13,576 nucleotides of DNA from Methanoregula sp. (GTDB lineage: Archaea; Halobacteriota; Methanomicrobia; Methanomicrobiales; Methanospirillaceae): assembly GCA_023228295.1 (NCBI GenBank), contig JALOBP010000086.1:1-13576 (forward strand), read 5' to 3'. Under the pieces are notes generated by a model that saw only the letters and a list, made by a program, of their open reading frames with translations, had not been told where the DNA came from and ran no database searches. The translations under genes were made by a program, and so were the position numbers. Below, in pieces: positions 6,732-12,779 of the stretch (position 1 is its first letter; each line of letters begins with the position of its first letter).

Positions 6732-7589
6732 ATGAAAAGGATCCTACTGCTCGTACTCTGTCTCATGTGTATTGCCGGTACTGCATCTGCCTACCAGCTC
6801 TATGTCAAATGCCCATCGGAAAAGCCATCGACCGACACTGTCAGTGATATTCAGGCAGGCATCCCCCTGAAATGCGCAATTGATAGTAATTTCCCGGCCG
6901 GCACCACCTTCGACCTCGCTTTGTATCAGACCCAGTACACGGCGACCCTGATCAGCAAACAGACCGTAACTATTCAGGAGAACCATAATACCATTTACAA
7001 GCTTTTCGATACCCAGGGTCTTCCCGGGGGAAGTTACAAGATTGAGATCCAGTTCATTGGCTCCGATGATGGCCGCACCAGCTCGGATTCTGTTACCTGG
7101 CAGATGATAAATCTCATCGATCGCTCAGACGAGATTGAGATCACGTCGCCGATAACCCAGGAACTTAAAAACGCTCTCCGGATCGAGGGATCGATTAAAG
7201 ACCTTGGGTCTGGTGGGGTACAGATTGAAGTCCGCGGGCCGGATGGCAGGATCTTCGGGCCGCAGTATATCGCTACCACCAATAATATCCAGAACAGTGC
7301 GGGGAAGTTCACCAAGAAAGTGACTGTATCGAGTGCCGGGACCTATGACGTGGATTTCAGCGATGCTGATGGCTACATCGGAAAAGTTACCTTTACTGTT
7401 GTTGCCCCGAAAATATCGGCCACTACTGTAATCCCGACAACCACGGCCATGGTTGTCAAGACTTCGAACGTTCCGACAACGGAACCAACTCCATGGCCTG
7501 TTGCAACCCAGTCGCCACTTTCTCCGCTGACCGTGCTCTGTTCAGCCGGTCTTGCCGGCCTGTTCATTGTGCTGATGCAGCGAAGGTAA
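6732..7589 (+). CDS. Secreted, C-terminally anchored surface protein
   Basis: This 285-residue protein has a classic signal peptide (MKRILLLVLCLMCIAGTASA, cleavage likely after residue 20) and a ~200-residue extracellular part rich in beta-strand and polar residues. A stalk rich in Thr, Pro and Val follows (about 229-260), then a C-terminal membrane helix (264-282) ending in 'MQRR'. The architecture signal peptide - beta domain - S/T/P stalk - helix - basic end is typical of cell-surface proteins of Methanomicrobiales; the stalk is probably glycosylated. Two Cys residues (27, 48) in the mature N-terminus might form a disulfide. The segment ~136-225 ('ITSPITQELKNALRIEGSIKDLGSGGVQIEVRGPDG') looks like an Ig/FN3-like beta-sandwich repeat, but I recognise no named family. 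The function is unknown; its own promoter and terminator suggest independent transcription. Confidence 0.8.
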   Translation: MKRILLLVLCLMCIAGTASAYQLYVKCPSEKPSTDTVSDIQAGIPLKCAIDSNFPAGTTFDLALYQTQYTATLISKQTVTIQENHNTIYKLFDTQGLPGGSYKIEIQFIGSDDGRTSSDSVTWQMINLIDRSDEIEITSPITQELKNALRIEGSIKDLGSGGVQIEVRGPDGRIFGPQYIATTNNIQNSAGKFTKKVTVSSAGTYDVDFSDADGYIGKVTFTVVAPKISATTVIPTTTAMVVKTSNVPTTEPTPWPVATQSPLSPLTVLCSAGLAGLFIVLMQRR

Positions 7590-7602
7590 AAAACCATTTT
7601 TT
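7588..7602 (+). terminator. A6-CCA-T6 hairpin/oligo-T terminator of the surface protein gene
   Basis: Six A residues beginning within the stop codon, CCA, then six T residues can fold as a small hairpin and end in an oligo-T tract. This is a convincing terminator position. Confidence 0.6.
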
Positions 7603-7620
7603 CGCGTAGTACCGTCAATA

Positions 7621-7640
7621 TTCTGGAATGAGCTCCAGAA
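7621..7640. repeat. Perfect 7-bp inverted repeat
   Basis: TTCTGGA and TCCAGAA flank a 6-nt loop, and an A tract follows on the plus strand. Read on the minus strand, the T tract comes before the hairpin, so it is not a classic intrinsic terminator in either direction. It may be an RNA 3'-end structure or an unrelated palindrome. Confidence 0.5.
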
Positions 7641-7901
7641 AAAAAACCTGATAACGTGTATTATCCACTGACACGCGATCATCGGTAATCAGGGATTTTT
7701 ACAAAGCCGGAAGAACCGCATCCGTTTTTTTTTCAACAATCGTTTTTTTAGTATCGTAATTTTAAAAAAAAGGGTGTGTGCTCCAATTTCCCCGGAAGAG
7801 GGAAGCAGTCCATAGGGGAGCGCCCACCAGACCTTTTTCATGTTCTCCGGTTTTCTCATCGCTAACTCGACTGTATTGGATATCGTAACAAAAATTTTCC
7901 A

Positions 7902-7908
7902 TTAATAT
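7902..7908 (+). promoter_or_regulatory. Possible TATA box for a plus-strand small RNA
   Basis: TTAATAT lies in a locally AT-rich patch. A transcript starting about 26 nt downstream (~7930) and ending at the T7 tract near 8099 would be ~170 nt and carry the hairpin at 7986-8012. This is speculative. Confidence 0.2.
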
Positions 7909-7985
7909 GTTCCTGTAACCTGGCACTGCAGAATATCCGATCACATTCAACAGCCGCCACTCTATGTATCATGCATGGGCGCATT

Positions 7986-8012
7986 GCCACCCGGGGAAAT
8001 TTGCCCGGTGGC
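7986..8012. repeat. GC-rich hairpin in the intergenic region
   Basis: GCCACC (7986-7991) pairs with GGTGGC (8007-8012). After a bulged C, GGG (7993-7995) pairs with CCC (8004-8006), leaving an 8-nt A/T-rich loop. The stem stands out from the AT-rich surroundings and could be part of a structured RNA. Confidence 0.55.
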
Positions 8013-8082
8013 GACCCCCGTAATTGGGAGGGAAGCACCGTAATGGAAATTTCGTGTAAATCTGGCAGGATAAAAATGAATG

Positions 8083-8110
8083 CCTGTTAACGTTTTTTTG
8101 AAAAAACAGG
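8083..8110. terminator. Bidirectional terminator hairpin downstream of the winged-helix gene
   Basis: CCTGTT (8083-8088) and AACAGG (8105-8110) are perfect arms enclosing T7 and A6 tracts. On the minus strand the structure follows the winged-helix stop by a few bases and ends in oligo-T, so it would close the Nif3-SWIM-alaS-regulator cluster. On the plus strand it could end a small RNA. Confidence 0.65.
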
Positions 8111-8111
8111 A

Positions 8112-8867
8112 TTATTTCTTCTTCCAGAGCCATGCTTCGTAGCAAAGGAGGATGAGAATAACGAGCACGCCCCCGAAGAAGAAGGCTATTGCCGGATCAA
8201 TGCCCGTTGTTCCCGCATAAGTCGGAAGGTCAGAGGGTACCGGGGGAAGTGCCTGCGGTATGACAACCGGCGCCGGGCCAGGTGTTGCGTTTGCAATATC
8301 GGCCGCAGCATTTACCGTCGGGATTCCTTTGCCCATTTCATCATAACCTGCAGACCAGTTCGACGATGCGGCTGCTACGCCAACAGCCTGCGTTGCATAA
8401 CGCTCCATATTTCCGTCATGCATCGTGGCGAACCGGGGTTCCGCCCCCGGTATACTTCCGGTGAACAGTATGTCCGGGCCAAATGCCGGAGAAAGGGCTG
8501 AGATCAGTACCGTGCAGAGTGCAAGGATGCAAAACAGCGATGCGTACTTCAGGATCAGCGAACGGATCGGTGACTGGCGCGGGGCAACGATCAGGAGCTG
8601 GTTTGTCAGCGAGTATAGCTTGACTTCGCGTCCCTTGACGCTGTACTTTGTCTCCGCAACTGAGATGAGGCCTGCTTCGAGCAGGTTCTCGACATGGTAC
8701 TTGACCGTGTTCATGGGCTGCGCGAGCCGCTCTGCAATATCCGTGAGGCTGGTAGGCCCGTCTGCCAGCTGCTGGAGAATGTCGTTAGCTGTCTGGCTGG
8801 ACATGGCCCTGGCTATCTTCTGCGCCCTTTCATCGCCCGGTTCCAGCACAAGAATATTTTCAGCCAT
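8112..8867 (-). CDS. Membrane-anchored winged-helix (ArsR-like) regulator
   Basis: This 251-residue protein begins with a winged-helix DNA-binding domain (about 15-87). The stretch 'ANDILQQLADGPTSLTDIAERLAQPMNTVKYHVENLLEAGLI' (27-68) is a clear ArsR/MarR-style helix-turn-helix, followed by a wing 'YSVKGREVKLYSLT' (75-88). A transmembrane helix (about 103-127) comes next, then a ~95-residue segment rich in Ala and Pro, a second helix (about 225-245), and a basic end 'WLWKKK'. Predicted topology puts the DNA-binding domain and C-terminus inside and the Pro-rich loop outside, as in a one-step membrane-bound sensor/regulator. The start at 8867 (MAENILVLEP) overlaps the alaS stop by 8 nt. The frame is open to 9014, but those residues lie inside alaS and look non-natural. 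It is the last gene of the cluster. Ligand and targets are unknown. Confidence 0.8.
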   Translation of the reverse strand: MAENILVLEPGDERAQKIARAMSSQTANDILQQLADGPTSLTDIAERLAQPMNTVKYHVENLLEAGLISVAETKYSVKGREVKLYSLTNQLLIVAPRQSPIRSLILKYASLFCILALCTVLISALSPAFGPDILFTGSIPGAEPRFATMHDGNMERYATQAVGVAAASSNWSAGYDEMGKGIPTVNAAADIANATPGPAPVVIPQALPPVPSDLPTYAGTTGIDPAIAFFFGGVLVILILLCYEAWLWKKK

Positions 8868-11604
8868 TGATCGAAGAGATGATCCGTTCTTTTCCGACAT
8901 TGAGGGCAAGGTCCAACTGGCCCGATTCCGGTCCGCCGCCCTGTGCAAGCGTGGGTTTGCCCCCTCCCTTGCCACCCAGCAGGCCGCAGACCTGGCCGAT
9001 GATCTCACCGGCATTCACCCGCGGGTCACCGGATGCGAGGACCACACGCACCGATTCGCTGACACCAGCCAGCAGGGCAACTCCGCCCTTCTCCGCAACG
9101 CTGCCGGCAATTGCAGAGAGATCCTTTGCCGGCAGGTCAATGCGCCGCACCACAACCGGAATACCGCCAATGGTTTCTGCAACAATTGCCTGCACCTCAA
9201 GTTCAACGAGCTTTGCGCTCATGCGTTCAATATCTTTCCGCTGATCTTTCCACTCGGTGAAGAAACGTTCGACCGTTGCCGGTAAATTCTCGTGCTGGAC
9301 GGAGAGCGTGTCGGCAGATGTGGTGACAATTCCCTCAAGGTGCTGCATGTAATAGATTGCTGCAATGCCGGCAGCAAACTCGATCCGTTCGATACCGTCC
9401 TGGATGTGCTCGACGCGGATGATCTTGATCATCCCGACCTCGCCCGTGCTCCGGCAGTGTGTGCCGGCGCAGGCTTCGATGTCGCCGGCGACCTTGACGA
9501 TCCGGATATCCTTTCCTGGCGGGACACCGCCCTGGTATAACGAGAAGCCGTATTTCTGTTCAGCCTTGCCCCGGTCCTCGATCCCGATTTCGACAGGCTG
9601 GTTTGCCATGATCATCCGGTTGGCTGCAACCTCGATCCGGTGGAGTTCATCGGATGTGATGTGCTTGAAATGGCGGATATCCACGCGGGAACTCTCGGCC
9701 CCTTTCTGCGCCCCGGCCTGGTGGATATGTGCACCGAGGATCTCCTTTGTTGCATGGAGGAGGACGTGGGTTGCAGTGTGGTGGCGCATAAGCGAGAAGC
9801 GGCGTTCCTCGTCCACCATCCCCTTCACCCGGTCGCCGCGGCCGATCATGCCACCGCTGATCTGGTGGAAGATGACCTCGCCGACTTTGACAACGCCTTC
9901 CACGCGGATCATGCTTTCGGAACTGACAAGCGTCCCGGTATCGGCCGGCTGCCCGCCGCCTTCAGGGTAAAAGAGGGTCTGATCAAGCACCGCATAACTG
10001 TCGACAACATCGAGGACAACTGCCTCGAACTCGATTGCGGACGGCTGTTCGTAGTAGAGCTTCTTTGTCGGTGGGAGGCCCTGGACCCTGGCCACATATT
10101 TCGAGGTCTTGTCTTCCTCGGCCGTCTCCTTCTTGGACTCGGAGTGCATGTCGGCAACAACCGAGTAGAAATTGTCCGGCAGGTCAACGACTGCACCTTC
10201 CTTTGCGGCAATGTCCCTGACCATTTCGGGCTGGATGCCGTGGGAATCGTAGAGGGTGATGATCTCGGCAAGCGGCACGCGCTGGCTCTTGGCCTTGTAG
10301 GTTTTTGCTACTTTCTGGACAATCCTCGTGCCGCGTTCGAGCGTGGCCGCGTACTTCTCGGTCTCGCGGTCAACGATCTCGCGGACGACCCCGATGTCCT
10401 GCTCGAACCGGTTCATGCCGATGATCCGAATCTGCTCTTCAATAAGATCGGCAAGAGGTTCCTTGATTTTGAGCTCGGTCATCATCCGGAGGGTCCGGCG
10501 GATGACGAGGCGTGCAAGGTAACCCTCGCGGACATTGGACGGCACGATGCAGTCGCCCAGCATGTAGGCAAGGCAGCGGGTATGATCGACTATCGCATAC
10601 ACCTTCTCGACCGGGGTTATCATCTTATCGAGTTTGTCGGGAGAGATCTCGATTGCCGCCGCCACTTTCTTCCGTAAGTTGAAGAGGTTGGTGCCGGAGA
10701 TGTCCATGAGACCGGCATATTTTGCATTCAGGGCAAGGATCCGGGTATAGTCCGGGTTGTCGAGCATATGGCTGAGGCCGGCAGCGCTCATGACCCGGCT
10801 CACCATCTCAGGGAATACCGCGTCGTAGATGGTGGGTGAACCTTTCGAGGCCCAGACCAGGCGTTCGAGCCCGTAACCGGTGTCGACAATCCGGAGTTTC
10901 ATCGGGTAGTACATCTCGCCCTTGAGATCGTAGCCCTGCCCTTCAGTCTTCTGCCGGCCAAGGCTCATGAAGACCAGTGTTGCGATCTCGAGACCGCCAA
11001 TGAGGACTTCCACGCTCGGGCCAGCGTTTCCGCCGCCAATCCATGGGTTTTCCTTGTAGGTGACCTTCGTGATGTCGCCGCCAATGGACGCTACAAACTG
11101 GTCGCAGAGTTCAACCGTCCGGTCCTTCCAGTAGATCTCCTCGTTTGGCGTGTTGAACGCATGGTGCGCCATCATCTCGAACGTGGTGAGGTGCCGGCCG
11201 GATTTCCCGACCGAGTCGAGATCATTGAGCCGGATGCATGGCTGGGAGATGGTGAGCGGGTTGGCCGGCGGGGGGACGACCCCGCTCGTGACGAACGGCT
11301 GGAAATCCGCAATCGAGGCGATGGTCAGGTAGATATCGTCCCGCCAGCGTGCCACGACCGGGTACCGTTCGATCCGCGTGTGCCCCTGTTTCTCAAAAAA
11401 GGAGAGGTAGGCCTCGCGCATCGTGTCGAGCGTATGGGGGCGGAAGATCGGGTTGCCGATGAAAGTATAGGGTTCGCAGGGAGCGTCCCCGCAGATCTCG
11501 CGCGTGGGATCGCGGGTCCAGAACGCTGAACCGCATGCCTTACAGATCTTCCGGGTGAATCCCTGTGTCTTGAAATAATCGAGCTGGTATTCCTCTTCGA
11601 GCAT
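8860..11604 (-). CDS. alaS: Alanyl-tRNA synthetase (archaeal type)
   Basis: This 914-residue enzyme charges tRNA-Ala with alanine. The archaeal-type N-terminal zinc-binding segment has C21, C24, C38 and C43 before the class II catalytic core (~55-310: 'RPHTLDTMREAYLSFFEKQGHTRIERYPVVARWRDD', then 'DTGYGLERLVW' at 241-251). The tRNA-recognition region follows (~310-500). The editing domain has its zinc ligands, H609/H613 in 'HHTATH' and C712/H716 in 'CAGTH'. A coiled segment (~770-810) precedes the C-terminal DHHA1-like domain with 'GGKGGGKPTLAQGGG' (877-891). Length and domain order are complete, with no lesion. The start at 11604 matches the family N-terminus; 65 nt separate it from the SWIM gene, and this gap may hold its own promoter. 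A long plus-strand open frame inside it is an antisense shadow. Confidence 0.97.
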   Translation of the reverse strand: MLEEEYQLDYFKTQGFTRKICKACGSAFWTRDPTREICGDAPCEPYTFIGNPIFRPHTLDTMREAYLSFFEKQGHTRIERYPVVARWRDDIYLTIASIADFQPFVTSGVVPPPANPLTISQPCIRLNDLDSVGKSGRHLTTFEMMAHHAFNTPNEEIYWKDRTVELCDQFVASIGGDITKVTYKENPWIGGGNAGPSVEVLIGGLEIATLVFMSLGRQKTEGQGYDLKGEMYYPMKLRIVDTGYGLERLVWASKGSPTIYDAVFPEMVSRVMSAAGLSHMLDNPDYTRILALNAKYAGLMDISGTNLFNLRKKVAAAIEISPDKLDKMITPVEKVYAIVDHTRCLAYMLGDCIVPSNVREGYLARLVIRRTLRMMTELKIKEPLADLIEEQIRIIGMNRFEQDIGVVREIVDRETEKYAATLERGTRIVQKVAKTYKAKSQRVPLAEIITLYDSHGIQPEMVRDIAAKEGAVVDLPDNFYSVVADMHSESKKETAEEDKTSKYVARVQGLPPTKKLYYEQPSAIEFEAVVLDVVDSYAVLDQTLFYPEGGGQPADTGTLVSSESMIRVEGVVKVGEVIFHQISGGMIGRGDRVKGMVDEERRFSLMRHHTATHVLLHATKEILGAHIHQAGAQKGAESSRVDIRHFKHITSDELHRIEVAANRMIMANQPVEIGIEDRGKAEQKYGFSLYQGGVPPGKDIRIVKVAGDIEACAGTHCRSTGEVGMIKIIRVEHIQDGIERIEFAAGIAAIYYMQHLEGIVTTSADTLSVQHENLPATVERFFTEWKDQRKDIERMSAKLVELEVQAIVAETIGGIPVVVRRIDLPAKDLSAIAGSVAEKGGVALLAGVSESVRVVLASGDPRVNAGEIIGQVCGLLGGKGGGKPTLAQGGGPESGQLDLALNVGKERIISSING

Positions 11605-11633
11605 GGGTGATCACACAATCGTCTGTACAGTTG

Positions 11634-11648
11634 ATTACGAACGGTAAT
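11634..11648. promoter_or_regulatory. Palindromic operator candidate ATTAC-N5-GTAAT upstream of alaS
   Basis: ATTACGAACGGTAAT has perfect 5-bp arms around a 5-nt spacer and lies 30 nt upstream of the alaS start, in the 65-nt gap after the SWIM gene. It matches the palindrome at 12725-12739 at 13 of 15 positions, including AA and the final G of the spacer. It is probably a binding site for a dimeric regulator. Confidence 0.5.
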
Positions 11649-11669
11649 TAGTGTATTGTTCTGGAGCCA

Positions 11670-11984
11670 TCATTTGAGCTGGTCCACGTACCATGCATCG
11701 ACACCGGTAAACTTCCCGGTTGCCATCGCGATCCTGACCGCGATGAGGTGCCAGCAGGTCCGGCCGCGGTACATGAAATCGCTGCAGGTGCAGAAGTCAT
11801 CGTCCACAACATAATCAGCGGTCCTGCCTTCCACGACAAAAAAATCATGGTATTTTTTTATCTTGCCGGCATCGATTGCGACAAGCGCCTTCTTTCCCCG
11901 GGGGCCGAACGCTGCTTCAATCTCCGCCCGCAGGCTCCCGTCAAGTTCCCCGGTTTCTGCCAGGCGCTGCCAGAGATCGCTCAT
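11670..11984 (-). CDS. Small SWIM zinc-finger protein
   Basis: This 104-residue protein carries a SWIM zinc-binding motif: C65-x-C67 in 'DDFCTCSDF' and C77-x-H79 in 'GRTCWHLIAVRIA'. The strand 'DFFVVEGRTADYVV' before it is the normal lead-in of SWIM domains. SWIM domains bind DNA or protein; in archaea they occur as small single-domain proteins whose role is mostly unknown. Some SWIM proteins work with recombinases in eukaryotes, but nothing here shows that. Its ATG overlaps the stop of the Nif3-family gene (ATGA), indicating translational coupling. alaS follows after 65 nt. The length is normal for this type, and I see no signal peptide or membrane helix. Confidence 0.8.
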   Translation of the reverse strand: MSDLWQRLAETGELDGSLRAEIEAAFGPRGKKALVAIDAGKIKKYHDFFVVEGRTADYVVDDDFCTCSDFMYRGRTCWHLIAVRIAMATGKFTGVDAWYVDQLK

Positions 11985-12688
11985 GGGATAACAGCAATGA
12001 CCGGCGGGTCGGCGATGAAGTTCCAGCCACGGTCCCGGGCAAGGCGTTCCATGGCAGGTGCTTCGAGTGCATAATGAGTGGCCTCGATACAGGCAAGGGG
12101 GGCCGAGCGGTACACGGAATGTTTCAGCTCGGCAGAGAGGAACGCATCCGCCCCCAGTGCCTTTGCCTCCATCATGAAGCTGAGATCAAACCCGCTCCCG
12201 CCAACAATCGCAAGACGCCGGGGTTTTTTGATCTTCCCCCAGACCCGGACCGGGCCGCCAACGCGGCGGGCAATCTCCTTCACGGAAAGGGAACAGTCAC
12301 CGGTCAGTCCAAGGGTCATGGGTTCGGTGTTGGTGAGGGAAAGCATGTCGGAGAGGCAATCGTTCACCCCGTACCGGGCCCGGTCGAAATTGGTATGCAT
12401 GACATAGATGTTCATGTGAGCCGCAAGAATGTCGCGCATCAGGGACGCGGTCGGCCCGGTGAGATACGTGACCGGGGTCCAGAGTGGGGTGTGGTGGACA
12501 ACGAGCATATCGGCATCCAGCGCGATCGCGGATTTCACGACCGCGGGCGTTGCGTCCAGGGCACAGCAGATCGTTTTGAGAGTCCGCTTCCCTTCCACGA
12601 TCAGGCCGATCTTTCCGGCATCGAATTCCTCGGCAAGTTCAGGAGGGGCGAGCTGCTCCATCTCCACAATGAAGGTATCCACATCCAT
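11981..12688 (-). CDS. Nif3-family dinuclear metal protein (DUF34)
   Basis: This 235-residue protein belongs to the Nif3/YbgI/DUF34 family, which binds two metal ions. Probable metal ligands are H65/H66 in 'VVHHTPLW' (63-70), H98 and D102 in 'MHTNFDRARYGVND' (97-110), and H205/E209 in 'EATHYALE' (202-209). 'GADAFLSAELKH' (179-190) matches the family block usually written GADxxxTGExxHH. The family is often labelled GTP cyclohydrolase I type 2, but its real function is unsettled, so I leave it as a metal protein. The start at 12688 (MDVDTF) has TGATCC a few bases upstream, and the coding frame does not extend far beyond. It is the first gene of the minus-strand cluster, and its stop overlaps the SWIM gene start. 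It is divergent from the homocysteine synthesis gene across a 91-nt shared promoter region. Confidence 0.85.
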   Translation of the reverse strand: MDVDTFIVEMEQLAPPELAEEFDAGKIGLIVEGKRTLKTICCALDATPAVVKSAIALDADMLVVHHTPLWTPVTYLTGPTASLMRDILAAHMNIYVMHTNFDRARYGVNDCLSDMLSLTNTEPMTLGLTGDCSLSVKEIARRVGGPVRVWGKIKKPRRLAIVGGSGFDLSFMMEAKALGADAFLSAELKHSVYRSAPLACIEATHYALEAPAMERLARDRGWNFIADPPVIAVIP

Positions 12689-12779
12689 ACAGGATCATGG
12701 TCGGCGGGGGTTAAAATCGCATTTATTACTAAAGGTAATAACGATTACATTTATTATGCATTAATTGGAATATCAGAAT
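12689..12779. promoter_or_regulatory. Divergent promoter region between the Nif3 cluster and DUF39 gene
   Basis: This 91-nt AT-rich gap must hold promoters for both directions. On the plus strand TTTATTAT (12750-12757) sits ~26 nt before the ATG at 12780, implying a leaderless DUF39 mRNA. On the minus strand a TAATAAAT element (12728-12721) could drive transcription from about 12698. Between and overlapping these lies a cluster of palindromic half-sites. Confidence 0.6.
12723..12748. promoter_or_regulatory. Cluster of alternating ATTAC/GTAAT half-sites (operator candidate)
   Basis: TTATTAC-TAAAG-GTAATAA (12723-12741) is a perfect 7-bp inverted repeat with a 5-nt spacer. Its right half also pairs with a third half-site: GTAAT (12735-12739), AACG, ATTAC (12744-12748). 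The core ATTAC-N5-GTAAT is the same as that upstream of alaS. The cluster sits directly next to both candidate TATA boxes, so a protein bound here could control both divergent units. Confidence 0.55.

Larger units (their letters stand above)
7590..8111. other. 522-nt intergenic region without a convincing gene
   Basis: This is the only gap over 300 nt. It lies between two convergent units, the plus-strand surface protein and the minus-strand winged-helix gene. It holds several oligo-T tracts on the plus strand (7597-7602, ~7695-7699, ~7728-7736, ~7744-7750), an A tract at ~7763-7770, a perfect 7-bp inverted repeat (7621-7627/7634-7640), and a GC-rich hairpin (7986-8012). A bidirectional terminator lies at 8083-8110. 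A 62-codon minus-strand frame beginning with TTG (7762-7950) has no protein-like features. A 15-codon frame with a GGGAGGG upstream lies at 8043-8090. The base composition is more AT-rich than the flanking genes. Confidence 0.7.

Noticed and set aside
7762..7950. 62-codon minus-strand frame in the intergenic gap
   Set aside because: It begins with TTG, has no ribosome site, and its translation shows no motif or membrane pattern. The T tract after its stop is the only point in its favour.
8868..9014. N-terminal extension of the winged-helix regulator
   Set aside because: The extra 49 residues are antisense-like, Arg/Ser-rich text inside alaS. The start at 8867 gives a normal short overlap.
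9640..10677. 345-codon open frame on the plus strand
   Set aside because: It lies wholly antisense to alaS, whose protein is complete and conserved. The translation has no recognisable motifs, and GC-rich codon use creates long shadow frames.
12753..12765. ATTA-TGCAT-TAAT palindrome near the DUF39 start
   Set aside because: The arms are only 4 bp of A/T and overlap the TATA element. This is expected by chance in such AT-rich DNA, so it is not counted as a separate operator.
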